The notes: generated from the sequence alone by a model not told the origin. A stretch of DNA of 41,857 nucleotides from Planctomycetota bacterium (GCA_003669125.1 QWQF01000272.1:1-41857); one strand, 5' to 3'. Shown: positions 23,270-32,238, counted from the stretch's first letter. Numbers and translations are program-made.

Positions 23270-24364
23270 CTATTTCGGTGGAGCGTAGACCTTGGGGGGC
23301 GTCACGACTTCAAAGTCCGAGCCTTTCACTTTTCGCAGTTCATCGTGCAGCACGGGAATCCGCTCGTCGGGGGCGACGGAGACGGCCCAGTCGATGCCGT
23401 TGTCGGCGTTCAGCATGCCGTAGCGTTTCAAGGCTTCGAGGATCGTCCGCACTTCGGGCGAGAACTTCGATGTGTCGAAGTCCTTCCGCAAACGAAACCG
23501 TTCACCCATGCGCGGCAGCGTTTCGTCGTTGCTCCGACTAGCGAAGTGGGTCGCGGGATAGACGTACGCTCGGCGTGTCTTGACGAACGTGGCTCGCAAG
23601 GCGTGCTCGATCTTGCCTCGTTTCAGCTCGTCGTAACGGACGATCGACGGGAAGATCGGCAGCCCGGCGGCATCGGAACTGGTCCAGCCGTCGGGCCGCG
23701 ATCGATTTGATGCGAGGTCAAAGATCGACGCTTGCTCGGCCTTCCAGCCGGAGTCTGTTTTCGTGAGTCGATAGAACTCGTACAGCTTTCGGTTGACCGG
23801 GTCGACGACGATTCCATGCCGGTCGGCGTCGAGGCTCGGCTTGCCGCGCTGGACATCGTTCAGCGTGAGATTTTTCGTGGCGAGATCGCGTTTGAAAATT
23901 GCGGGCCAGCCCTCGATCACCGCGTTGTCGGGGACGGGATACGGTCCTTTGTCGGACTCCTCGGCGTAGGCCGCCAGCTTCACGTCGACCATTTTCTGAT
24001 CCGGCGGGACGAGCACGAAGCTCATATCCGGGTTGTACCGCAGCGGCTTGTTGCCGCCGATCGCGGCGATCATTCCCTTGGAGTTCGGGTGCAGCGGCCA
24101 ATCATCGACCGGGATGTTCCACGGGTTGTCCGGCGGGAACACTTCCAACGCGGCGAGGATGGCGTCGGCTTCGGGCGTGTCAAATGGGATCGCTCGATCG
24201 AGCTTCGGCATCTTGGCCGCCTTGAGCCGCGCGAGCCGATCCTGGTTGATGGTCACTCCAGGAGACGCGGGCTTCTCGGGCGACTGAGCCATCACGTCGC
24301 GCGGGCTTGCGATGTTGACGGCCACTCCGGCAAGCAACACGAGACGAATGAACGAGAGTCGCAT
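23270..24364 (-). CDS. Secreted protein of unknown function (conserved extracellular family)
   Basis: 364-residue protein with a signal peptide (MRLSFIRLVLLAGVAVNIAS). ATG 24364 has GGAG 8 bases upstream. I do not know a function. The sequence belongs to a pattern I associate with unannotated secreted proteins of several phyla: 'FPPDNPWNIPVDDWPLHPNS', 'GPYPVPDNAVIEGWP', 'DADRHGIVVDPVNRKLYEFY', 'SRPDGWTSSDAAGLPIFPSI', 'VRYDELKRGKIEHALR', 'AYVYPATHFASRS', 'LPRMGERFRLRKDFDTSKFS', 'ALKRYGMLNADNGIDWAVSV'. The dense aromatic, Asp and His content of the DRHGIVVD and YPATHF blocks hints at a sugar-binding or hydrolytic cleft, but no known catalytic motif is present. It follows the DUF1592/DUF1552 pair by 63 bases and probably shares its transcript. 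Confidence 0.8.
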   Translation of the reverse strand: MRLSFIRLVLLAGVAVNIASPRDVMAQSPEKPASPGVTINQDRLARLKAAKMPKLDRAIPFDTPEADAILAALEVFPPDNPWNIPVDDWPLHPNSKGMIAAIGGNKPLRYNPDMSFVLVPPDQKMVDVKLAAYAEESDKGPYPVPDNAVIEGWPAIFKRDLATKNLTLNDVQRGKPSLDADRHGIVVDPVNRKLYEFYRLTKTDSGWKAEQASIFDLASNRSRPDGWTSSDAAGLPIFPSIVRYDELKRGKIEHALRATFVKTRRAYVYPATHFASRSNDETLPRMGERFRLRKDFDTSKFSPEVRTILEALKRYGMLNADNGIDWAVSVAPDERIPVLHDELRKVKGSDFEVVTPPKVYAPPK

Positions 24365-24427
24365 CAGGATGGCTCCGTAGCAAATGTGAATCCGTGTGCT
24401 TCGAACTGCCCGATGCCGAACTCTGCG

Positions 24428-25732
24428 CTAGATTCCCGCCAGCCGCTCTTTCGAGTCGCCGAACTGCGGGAGTTCCAGACCCATGCGATCCATCAGCGAG
24501 AGGTACAGACTGCACAGCTTTCGCTTGTCGTTGCCAGCTTGCAGGTAGTCCAACGAGCGACCGGTCTGCAACTGCCCGCCCAACCCACCCGCGAGAACCA
24601 GCGGGACTTGGTTGCCGTTGTGAGCATTCCAGTGCTCGGACACGAGCATTAAGCACGAGTTATCCAGAACCGTGCCATCCCCTTCCTGCATCTTCGCAAG
24701 TCGGTCGATGAGGTAGGCGTACTGTTCGACGTGGAACTTGACGATCGACTGGTACTCGGGACCTTCGTTCGAGTGCGAGTAGCTGTGATGGTCGTCGCGC
24801 ACGTTGAGGAATGGGTAGACCTGCCCCGACAGATCGCGAGACATGAGCAACGTCGCCACACGCGAGCGATCCGTTTGAAACGCCAACGCGATGATGTCGC
24901 TCATCAAACGGGCGTACTCACGGAAATCTTTGGGCTGACCGACAGGCGGACGTTGCTTCGCGGAAGCGGCCGCAGCGGCTCCGTCGTCTTCCACCTTGCT
25001 GCGATTCAGCTTTTGCAACCGTTGTTCGGTTTCGCGGACCGAGGTCAGGTACTCGTCGATCTTCACTTGGTCGGAACCGCTCACCTTCAACCGCAGGCTG
25101 GTGGCCTCTTCGAGCACTTGGTCGAGGATACTCCCTTGCAGCTTGCCGGTCTGGCTGCCGAAGAGACTGTCGAACGCCAGCGACGGATACAGTTCGATTG
25201 GGATCGGCGAATCGGGGTTGCGCCAGGAGATGTGCGAGGCGTAGACCATCGAGTACTGGCTCTCATGAAAACCGCTCACCGGTTGTTCGCAGCCCAGCAC
25301 GAGGCTCGGCACCAGCGTGTCGTCGGCGTAAAGAGCGGCCAGCTTCTGATCCATGCTGACACCACCCTTGATGATGCTGCCGCGATGCAGATTCGCTCCG
25401 GACAGAATGTTGCCCGTGCAGCGAGCATGTCCGCCGTCCCCCTCGCGATTGAACAGTCCGTTGATGACGTTGAGCTTCTCCTTGAACGGAGTCAGCGATT
25501 CGAGTGACGGCCCCAACTCCATTTCGCTGCCGTTCCCCTTGGCCCACCACTGCGGCGGCGAGATGCCGTCGCCGATGAACAGGCACGCGAACCGCTGCGG
25601 AGTCTTCGCCTTCTCGGATGCAATCGTCTCGCGACCGAACGCCGACATCGACTCCAGCCACGGCAACGCCACCGCAGCACCGAGTCCCTTGAGCAACACG
25701 CGACGCGAAATAGCCGGCTGAGAGATGGGCAT
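24428..25732 (-). CDS. DUF1552 family TAT-exported protein
   Basis: 434-residue DUF1552 protein, partner of the DUF1592-type cytochrome 30 bases upstream. ATG 25732 (MPISQPAISRRVLLKGLGAA) has GGAG 8 bases upstream; an earlier in-frame start is rejected. The twin-arginine motif is SRRVLLKGLGAAVALPWLES. Landmarks: 'ACLFIGDGISPPQWWAKGNG', 'INGLFNREGDGGHARCTGNI', 'GVSMDQKLAALYADDTLVPS', 'IDEYLTSVRETEQRLQKL', 'MSDIIALAFQTDRSRVATLL', 'VRDDHHSYSHSNEGPEYQ' and 'LMLVSEHWNAHNGNQVPLVL'. The last block takes the place of GGAINAHHNHH in the copy at 6059, with only one of the His residues obvious, so the two copies are divergent subtypes and not a recent duplication. Function unknown. Confidence 0.9.
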   Translation of the reverse strand: MPISQPAISRRVLLKGLGAAVALPWLESMSAFGRETIASEKAKTPQRFACLFIGDGISPPQWWAKGNGSEMELGPSLESLTPFKEKLNVINGLFNREGDGGHARCTGNILSGANLHRGSIIKGGVSMDQKLAALYADDTLVPSLVLGCEQPVSGFHESQYSMVYASHISWRNPDSPIPIELYPSLAFDSLFGSQTGKLQGSILDQVLEEATSLRLKVSGSDQVKIDEYLTSVRETEQRLQKLNRSKVEDDGAAAAASAKQRPPVGQPKDFREYARLMSDIIALAFQTDRSRVATLLMSRDLSGQVYPFLNVRDDHHSYSHSNEGPEYQSIVKFHVEQYAYLIDRLAKMQEGDGTVLDNSCLMLVSEHWNAHNGNQVPLVLAGGLGGQLQTGRSLDYLQAGNDKRKLCSLYLSLMDRMGLELPQFGDSKERLAGI

Positions 25733-25762
25733 CAAAATGTCTCCTCGGTGCAGCATCGCCGC

Positions 25763-28700
25763 CTACGGGGTTACAAAATCTCGGCAACGTTGGTTACGGA
25801 AGACCGGGCTGGTGACCACGGCCTCAAATAAGGGCACGACACGATAATCGGTTTCCTGGAGCGTTGCCTCCAATTTCTCCAGAAAAACGAGATCGGAGAG
25901 CTGCAACGAACGGCCCAAGGCATAGCCCAGCAGCTTGCGATTCAGCGTCGTCGTGAAGTCCGTGCGGCGATGCTTCGCCAGATACTCGGAGAACTCCGAC
26001 ACCCCGCGAGCTTGCTCACCAGTCGGCAGTTGGACCACGTTGTCGATCGCTCGGCCCGCGAGATCTTTCGCTCGGCTGCGACCGATCGAGTCAAAGCCTT
26101 CCATCGCCAGACCGATCGGATCGAATCGCACATGGCAGCGAGCGCACTTCATGTCTTCGGTATGAGCGGTCAGCAACTGCCGAATTGTCTTGCCATCCGT
26201 ATCGGTCTCTTTGGCCGGCAACACGGCAACGTCGGGGGGCGGCGGCGGGATGTGTTCGCCGAGCAGTTTGTGAACGACCCAAAACCCACGCTTCACCGGA
26301 CTGGTCCGTTGCGGTTGCGAGTTCTTCGTCAGGAACACGGCCATGCCCAGCAACCCGCCGCGGCCTTGCTGATGCAAACCAGTGGTCAGTCGCCACTCGT
26401 CAGCGGGTCCGTCAAACGGCAGACCGTAATGCTGAGCCAGTCGCTTGTTGACGAACGTCGTGTCGCTCCGCAACAGCTCAGTGATCGCCAGATCGTTTTG
26501 CAAAACGTGCGTTGCGAGCCGCGTCGGCTCTTCAAACATGGCTTGCTTGAGCGGATCGTCGAAGGCCGGGAAGACGGAGCGGTTGACGGCTTCGGCTTGG
26601 CGGAAGTCGCGGTAGTTCAACCACTGACCGAAGAACTCCAACGCGAAGCCGCTGACCTTCGAGTCTTTCAACATGCGACGAGTCTGAGCCTTCAGCGTGG
26701 CGTCGTTGTTCAACTGGCCGGCCTCGGCGAGCGTCCGCAATTCGGCGTCAGGCACCGACGACCACAAGAAGAAACTGAGGCGCGATGCCAGAGCCAGATC
26801 GGACAGCGGTTTGACGGTCTCGCCCGGCGGCACTGCATCGGCGAGATAGCAAAAGTTTGGCGAGACCAAGATGCGAACCACGGTCGCTCGCACGGCTTGC
26901 TCGATGCCCAGCGACTCCGGCTTCGCGGCGTCGTTGAAGAACTGCGTGAGCTTCTGCTGTTCCGCCTTCGTCAGCGGTCGCCGATACGCCGCCTGAGCGA
27001 ACTGCATCAGCCGTTGCTGGTACGCGGGAACCGCCGCTTGCCATTGCGTGGCCCGCCGCTTCAGTCCTTGTCGGAACTCTTCGAAGAAGGTGTGAACGGG
27101 ATGTTTTTCGACTTCTTCGGCCGAGCCTTTCACGCCGGATCGATTGAGGTAGATCTGCTCGAAGCGATTCAACGTTCCATCGCTCGTGAGCTCCGGGTCT
27201 TCCTCTTTGATCGAGTCAAAATCCGGGTGCTTCATGAAGTTTCGCTCGGATCGCTCGAAGAAGACGAACCCGCGCAACATCTTCTCGGTGACGCCCGTGA
27301 CGAAATACAACTCGTCCCACAACCGATCCAGTTCGCGATTCTCGGCGTCGCTGAGGACCAACTTGCAGAGCGGCTGATCGTCTCGGAAGAAACCTTCGAT
27401 GAGATGAAATCCCGCCGACAGCCCGCGCGTCTCGTCGGCGAAATAGAACCGATTCGGAAACAGCTTGCAGAACGCTTCGCCCGATGCGGCGAAGTTCTTT
27501 GCGATCGCGTGTTCTGGATTGATGAGCGGCAGTGACGCAGCAGCGTCGCTCCGCGACTCGGCTACGTAGACGCTCGCAATGCCCGCTTTTGAGTTCGCTC
27601 GATCCAGCGCAGCCTCCGCGTAAACATGTTTGTGCTTCGCCTCACCGAGTGCCTTGGCCGGGACTTCGATGGTCACGCTCGACGGCACCTTGAGCACCAA
27701 GCAGTCGGCATCAACGGCCTGACCCAGCGGATGAGTTCCCCAGTTGAGCCGCTTCAATTCCTCCGGCGCGTGTTCGGAGAGCAGCGTCCGCAGCGACAGA
27801 TTCTTCGTCGGATCATTCGGCTTGTACTGAGTCGGTGCCGACACGCTGAAGTTCATTCCCTTGAGAATGACGTATCCCTCATCGGTCGCGTCGCCCACTG
27901 AGCCGACTCGCACGACGATCGTCACCGGCTTGTCCGCCGCGATGGTGACTTCGGCATGCAACCGCCGACTGTCCGTGACCGCGCCAGGATTAAACGTGTC
28001 GCGATTTTCCGCCGTCTTCGTCCGGCGATCAATGTGTTGCACCGGAGCATTGCCCGCGTTGCCGACGATCGCTTCCGTCTCCGGCAGGCAAAGCTGTTGG
28101 CTCAATCGTCGAATGTCCTTCGCGAGCGAGACGATCTCCGCCGGAGGAAACGGACCTCGGCCATCGGCCGGATTCGGCAGAGCGTTGAATCGCCGTCGCA
28201 CCTCAGCGAGCAGGAATTGATCGGTCGCGGTTTCGTTCGTCAGCATGTTCCAAAGAGAACGAAAATACTTCGGGCTGAGTTGCCGCTCGGTCGCCCAATC
28301 CTCGACCGTGACCGCGCGGCGAGACTCCAGCCGATGCCGGTACTGCCAAGCCGCCGTGAGGTACGTCGCCTCATCAACTTTGTGTCGTTCATAGAAATTG
28401 AGAATCGCTTGCTCGGTCAGCTTCTTTTGGTCCGCGAACGTCACGACGGGATGCGGAGCGAACTCCATCCGCGTCGGCGTGAGCAGCACATGATCGGCGA
28501 CATGCTGCGCGGCGGCGTAGTACTTCTTGAAGAGGTTCGGCGACATGACGAGCGCCTCGCCGGTATTCGAAAAACCCTCGCCCGAGGCGGGATCAATCGG
28601 GAACGAATCGGCTGGCCGAATATCGACGCCGGTCAGATCGCGAATCGCGTAGTTGTATTCGGCATTGCTCAGCCGCCTCGGCAACACGACGCCCGGATCG

Positions 28701-29059
28701 CCCGCTGTTTTGCGAGCCTCTTGCAGCATCAACTTTCCCAACACACCCAACACCTTGGCACGTTCAGCGGGGGTCGGCTGCTTGGCATCCGGCGGCGGCA
28801 TCTCTTCCTTGGTGACGAACGTGACGACGTGCTCCCACTTTCGATAATCGGCGGCCACTTTCTCGGCTGACGAATACCGAGTCAGATCCAGTTCCCCTTC
28901 GGTCTTCTTGGCGTTGTGGCACTCCACGCAGTACGTCTTCACGAACGGGAGCACCGTGTCCTGAAATGGTTCCGCCGCATCAACATCGAGGCCGATGTGC
29001 AGTGACATCAGCAACAAAAACGAGAGCCGACGGTGCGCGAGACAGGAACGTGAAGGCAT
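25763..29059 (-). CDS. DUF1592/DUF1587/DUF1595/DUF1588/DUF1585 cytochrome-like secreted protein, long form
   Basis: 1098-residue secreted cytochrome-type protein, about 200 residues longer than the copy at 7502. The ATG at 29059 (MPSRSCLAHRRLSFLLLMSL) opens a good signal peptide; the longer open frame would run into the upstream gene and its extra N-terminus is Arg/Pro-rich non-protein-like sequence. First haem-c motif C44-V-E-C-H48, then 'DLTRYSSAEKVAADYRKWEH', 'MPPPDAKQPTPAERAKVLG', DUF1587 (LPRRLSNAEYNYAIRDLTGV), a large inserted middle, DUF1595 (FAQAAYRRPLTKAEQQKLTQ), DUF1592 (ALASRLSFFLWSSVPDAELR), DUF1588 with C972-A-R-C-H976 (CARCHVRFDPIGLAMEGFDS), and DUF1585 (LLGYALGRSLQLSDLVFLEK). 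The extra length is between DUF1587 and DUF1595. Electron-transfer role inferred from two CXXCH sites; substrate unknown. Confidence 0.9.
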   Translation of the reverse strand: MPSRSCLAHRRLSFLLLMSLHIGLDVDAAEPFQDTVLPFVKTYCVECHNAKKTEGELDLTRYSSAEKVAADYRKWEHVVTFVTKEEMPPPDAKQPTPAERAKVLGVLGKLMLQEARKTAGDPGVVLPRRLSNAEYNYAIRDLTGVDIRPADSFPIDPASGEGFSNTGEALVMSPNLFKKYYAAAQHVADHVLLTPTRMEFAPHPVVTFADQKKLTEQAILNFYERHKVDEATYLTAAWQYRHRLESRRAVTVEDWATERQLSPKYFRSLWNMLTNETATDQFLLAEVRRRFNALPNPADGRGPFPPAEIVSLAKDIRRLSQQLCLPETEAIVGNAGNAPVQHIDRRTKTAENRDTFNPGAVTDSRRLHAEVTIAADKPVTIVVRVGSVGDATDEGYVILKGMNFSVSAPTQYKPNDPTKNLSLRTLLSEHAPEELKRLNWGTHPLGQAVDADCLVLKVPSSVTIEVPAKALGEAKHKHVYAEAALDRANSKAGIASVYVAESRSDAAASLPLINPEHAIAKNFAASGEAFCKLFPNRFYFADETRGLSAGFHLIEGFFRDDQPLCKLVLSDAENRELDRLWDELYFVTGVTEKMLRGFVFFERSERNFMKHPDFDSIKEEDPELTSDGTLNRFEQIYLNRSGVKGSAEEVEKHPVHTFFEEFRQGLKRRATQWQAAVPAYQQRLMQFAQAAYRRPLTKAEQQKLTQFFNDAAKPESLGIEQAVRATVVRILVSPNFCYLADAVPPGETVKPLSDLALASRLSFFLWSSVPDAELRTLAEAGQLNNDATLKAQTRRMLKDSKVSGFALEFFGQWLNYRDFRQAEAVNRSVFPAFDDPLKQAMFEEPTRLATHVLQNDLAITELLRSDTTFVNKRLAQHYGLPFDGPADEWRLTTGLHQQGRGGLLGMAVFLTKNSQPQRTSPVKRGFWVVHKLLGEHIPPPPPDVAVLPAKETDTDGKTIRQLLTAHTEDMKCARCHVRFDPIGLAMEGFDSIGRSRAKDLAGRAIDNVVQLPTGEQARGVSEFSEYLAKHRRTDFTTTLNRKLLGYALGRSLQLSDLVFLEKLEATLQETDYRVVPLFEAVVTSPVFRNQRCRDFVTP

Positions 29060-29172
29060 GAAAAGGCTCGTGGAGGAAGGAGTCGGTCGATCCGGCGGGG
29101 AGGGCATGCGGCAGGCATTTGCGGGAACGCAGCTTATCAAACGCAGTGTCAACTTTCTCTTTGACTCACGAT

Positions 29173-31209
29173 CTACTCGTCCGTGCGAAACGTGATCGCC
29201 GGGAGACCTTCTTTGTTGTAGAGGTTGACCAGCGGGTTCCAAGCCCAGCCGTAGCGGACGTATTTCGGAAGCGGAACTTCGGGAGACGACACGACGATCG
29301 TGTCCCCTTCGATCACGGCGTCGGCAAAGACGAAGTTCTTGTCCGCTCCGGCGATCACGAAGCCGGTCAGCTTTTCGTCGCCCGGCTTGATCGTCAGGCC
29401 GCCGTGGATGTGTTTGAAGTACAGGCGGATCTTGTCTGCCTTCGTCGGTTCGATCTGCGTCTCGGTGAATTCGGGGCCGGAGTAAACGAGATCCTTCTCG
29501 CCGTACACGAGATGCCGCGCGACCAGCGACAGGCGGCGGCCGACCTCTTGTTTGTTGCGCGGGTGAATGTCTTTCGGATCGCCGATGTCAATCGTCATTG
29601 CCAGCCCGGTGTTCGGAACTCGTCGCACGGTGCGCCACTGCGACTCACGGATTTCGGCCCAGCCAGGCTCGACCGGTTTCGTTTGCAGTGCGTTGAGATT
29701 CGCCAGCGAAACGATCAGAAACGGGAACTCGCCGACCTCGAAACGCTTGCGCCAGTCGGCGATCAGAGTCGGCAACAGTCGGCGGTATTGCAGCCAGAAC
29801 GGACCGTTCGCTTCCCCCTGATACCACAACGCGCCTTTGATCGCGAACGGCGTGAGCGGCTCGATCATGCCGTTGGAGAGTGACGAGATCATCTTGTAGT
29901 GCGAGACCTGCGGCGTCGGAAACGGTCTCTTCAAATCGGTGATCGCGACGGCCGGCTTCACCTTCCATGTCCCCGCCAACTTCAGCCGTCGGTCGCCTGG
30001 ACTGACCACGGAGTGCAACGCCATGTTGGCCGGTGCCGAGCAAAAACCGCCAGGGCCTTTGTGGTTCAAGATCGCCGCGACGAGCACATTCTTCCCTGGT
30101 CGAACGTGCCGGCGATCGACCAAGTACCGGCGAATCCCCGGAAGCTGCGTCGAGCCGATCAGCTCACCGTTGAGCCAGACGATGTCGACGTCATTGATCA
30201 CCGACAACACGAGCGACAGATCCTCGCCCTTCCACGATTCGGGAACGTCGATCTCGTGCCGGAACCAGACGAGGCCATCGAACTCTTTGAGCGGTTCCAG
30301 TCCCGCTTCTTCCCACGGCTTCGGCACGCTGATGTCGAGCCAATCATCCGTCTTGAGTTGCGGATCGGAGATGTATTTCTTCTCGGCGCTGACCGGATCG
30401 ACGGTGGCGGTCCATTTCTCCAGCTCGCGGAAGTGATCGAAGTTCGGGCCACCGACAGCGATCAGCTTGTCGAGTTCCGCGAACCGCTCGGGAAAGTCGT
30501 GCGGCATCTCGCGACGAAGAGCCTCACCGCTGACCCACGCCTCAGCGGCCGTCGCGCCGGCGGACGAGTGAATGATCCCGATCGGAATCTTCTGCGTCGC
30601 GTGAATCTGCCGAGCGAAGAAATATCCGACCGCCGTGAAGTTGCGAGCGAACTCCGGAGTGCAGATCTCCCACTTCGCCGGGGGCGGCAACTTCATCGGC
30701 ACGAGCGACGAATAGAAGCTGACCGTGAAGGATCGAATCTCCGGCACGTTCGCTTGCTTGACCTCGTCCTCAGCATGATTCGCCAACCGGACGGGCCAAT
30801 TCATGTTCGACTGCCCGGTGCAGAGCCACACATCACCGAACAGCACGTTGGTCAGCTTTGCCGATCGCCCGCCTCCCTCGACGACGATCTCGTGTGGCCC
30901 GCCGGCAACGAACGGTCCGATCTTCGTCGTCCAGCGGCCATCGTTGCCGGCCACCGCCGGTTGCCCCGCCGGTTGTCCGTCAACTTGCACCGCGATCTTG
31001 TCGCCCGGCTTGGCCCAGCCCCAAATCGGCGCGGCGATGTCCCGCTGCAAAACCATGTCATCGGCAAACAGCGGATGCAAAAACGGCAACGGCTGCGGTT
31101 GCGTCGGCCACCACGGCTGCGGCCCTTGTGGTTGAGCAAAAGCGGAGCTCGACAGAAACATCCCGAGCAGTAGCGACAGAATCCATCGCAAGGAAACGGC
31201 GTTGGGCAT
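29173..31209 (-). CDS. Sialate O-acetylesterase-like SGNH carbohydrate esterase
   Basis: 678-residue secreted SGNH-type esterase that would remove O-acetyl groups from glycans. ATG 31209 (MPNAVSLRWILSLLLGMFLS) gives a signal peptide cleaved near AFA/QP; the open frame extends only through a TTG. The catalytic serine lies in G132-Q-S-N-M136 ('LCTGQSNMNWPVRLANH'). Further family blocks are 'GIIHSSAGATAAEAWVSGEA', a galactose-binding-like insert ('IDVPESWKGEDLSLVLSVIN', 'WLNGELIGSTQLPGIRRY'), 'GALWYQGEANGPFWLQYRRL' and 'AMTIDIGDPKDIHPRNKQEV', the last supplying the Asp-xx-His pair. The pre-catalytic beta domain opens 'PLFADDMVLQRDIAAPIWGW', which is standard for the family. Upstream of it lies a 172-base gap containing a 13-bp inverted repeat. 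Confidence 0.9.
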   Translation of the reverse strand: MPNAVSLRWILSLLLGMFLSSSAFAQPQGPQPWWPTQPQPLPFLHPLFADDMVLQRDIAAPIWGWAKPGDKIAVQVDGQPAGQPAVAGNDGRWTTKIGPFVAGGPHEIVVEGGGRSAKLTNVLFGDVWLCTGQSNMNWPVRLANHAEDEVKQANVPEIRSFTVSFYSSLVPMKLPPPAKWEICTPEFARNFTAVGYFFARQIHATQKIPIGIIHSSAGATAAEAWVSGEALRREMPHDFPERFAELDKLIAVGGPNFDHFRELEKWTATVDPVSAEKKYISDPQLKTDDWLDISVPKPWEEAGLEPLKEFDGLVWFRHEIDVPESWKGEDLSLVLSVINDVDIVWLNGELIGSTQLPGIRRYLVDRRHVRPGKNVLVAAILNHKGPGGFCSAPANMALHSVVSPGDRRLKLAGTWKVKPAVAITDLKRPFPTPQVSHYKMISSLSNGMIEPLTPFAIKGALWYQGEANGPFWLQYRRLLPTLIADWRKRFEVGEFPFLIVSLANLNALQTKPVEPGWAEIRESQWRTVRRVPNTGLAMTIDIGDPKDIHPRNKQEVGRRLSLVARHLVYGEKDLVYSGPEFTETQIEPTKADKIRLYFKHIHGGLTIKPGDEKLTGFVIAGADKNFVFADAVIEGDTIVVSSPEVPLPKYVRYGWAWNPLVNLYNKEGLPAITFRTDE

Positions 31210-31247
31210 GAGAGGTGACCTGGGACTCGAAGTGGCGGTCAAACCGT

Positions 31248-31308
31248 GTCGCCTGACTCTCCAAGTCGGGATGTTTTGGAAAATGCTCGACTCAAAGAGT
31301 CAGGCGAC
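31248..31308. repeat. 13-bp inverted repeat
   Basis: Arms 31248-31260 (GTCGCCTGACTCT) and 31296-31308 (AGAGTCAGGCGAC) are exact reverse complements enclosing 35 bases. They lie in the 172-base gap between the alpha/beta hydrolase stop and the esterase start. The sequence is a third type, different from the CGAAGCG and CCACCGAG repeats. No T-tract follows. Confidence 0.65.
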
Positions 31309-31381
31309 GTTTTGAAACCACCGCGAAAGATCAGCGACCGATCCGCCGCGACATCCTGAAATCCGGCGGTGTCAGCAGCGT

Positions 31382-32194
31382 TCATTGGGACTTGGCATTT
31401 GCGATCACGAAGTCGACCAACTCTTGGCACTGAAAGAAGCCGGACCACATGTTGTGCCCTTGTCCGGCGGGAACGATGAGCTGCATCTCGCCGCCGAGTT
31501 CGGCAAATCGTTTTCGCACCTCGCCGGAGTTGGCTTCGAGCGGGACGACTTTGTCGATGTCGCCGTGGATCGCGAACAGAGGCACCTTTGCTTTCGCCAG
31601 CGCGGCGAGCCTGTCGATCGGATTGTGTTCGGCGAGCCGCGCTGTGAGTTCGTCTGGCTTCAGGCCGAAAGCACCGCTGGCCTTTGGCACTCCCGGATAA
31701 CTGGCAATGTTGCAGACCGGATAGATGCCCGCGAAGCCGCCGACCTTGTCAGCGTTCTCGACGGCCCAGCCCAGAGTCATCAGTCCGCCACGACTCCGGC
31801 CGAGCAACACTGGTTTTGGCGCGAAGCCGCGTTTGTCGGTCAGCTCACGATGAAACGCCGAGAACAGCTTGCGGCCATCCGGGCTGCCGAACGACTCGCC
31901 GACGTCGATCCCCGCGATCGCGATGCCAGCTTTCGTGAAGCGTTCAAACATCCAACGCTCCTCGGTGCCGGGAAGATTTGGAAGTGTCGGCGCGTACCAC
32001 ACCCACGGAGTCGCAACGTCAGATTTCTTGTCCGGCGGGATCACAAACGCGGTGCGTCCCTCGACGCGAAACACCTCACCTGGCATTGGCAGCTTCTTGT
32101 CGGGCGGTGCTGCCGCTGGGTTCTGAGCTTCAGCCGCTGTCGCCGCCGACCAAACGACCAACCACACAAGAATGTGCATCGTGTCTTTCATCAT
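31382..32194 (-). CDS. Secreted alpha/beta hydrolase
   Basis: 270-residue exported alpha/beta hydrolase, substrate unknown. ATG 32194 (MMKDTMHILVWLVVWSAATA) follows GAAAGG by 4 bases. After the signal peptide (cleavage near AEA/QN) the nucleophile elbow is G132-R-S134-R-G-G ('PVLLGRSRGGLMTLGWAVEN'). The acid is Asp214 in 'PLFAIHGDIDKVVPLEANSG' and the base His247 in 'IVPAGQGHNMWSGFF', a complete Ser-Asp-His triad. Length and the 'GHNMW' ending resemble the dienelactone hydrolase/prolyl oligopeptidase-like esterases common in planctomycete polysaccharide loci. It lies 44 bases behind the amidohydrolase gene and probably shares its transcript. Confidence 0.85.
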   Translation of the reverse strand: MMKDTMHILVWLVVWSAATAAEAQNPAAAPPDKKLPMPGEVFRVEGRTAFVIPPDKKSDVATPWVWYAPTLPNLPGTEERWMFERFTKAGIAIAGIDVGESFGSPDGRKLFSAFHRELTDKRGFAPKPVLLGRSRGGLMTLGWAVENADKVGGFAGIYPVCNIASYPGVPKASGAFGLKPDELTARLAEHNPIDRLAALAKAKVPLFAIHGDIDKVVPLEANSGEVRKRFAELGGEMQLIVPAGQGHNMWSGFFQCQELVDFVIANAKSQ

Positions 32195-32238
32195 TCAGCC
32201 TTTCGCTGGCGGGTGATCTTGTTCGGCAAGTGCTTCGA

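Noticed and set aside
25970..27535. 521-codon plus-strand open frame
   Set aside because: Antisense shadow of the DUF1592-type gene; no ribosome site and no recognisable domain.
29060..29242. N-terminal extension of the long DUF1592 frame
   Set aside because: Overlaps the sialate esterase gene; the downstream ATG gives a proper signal peptide.
29899..31173. 424-codon plus-strand open frame
   Set aside because: Antisense shadow of the sialate O-acetylesterase gene, low-complexity Arg/Leu-rich translation.
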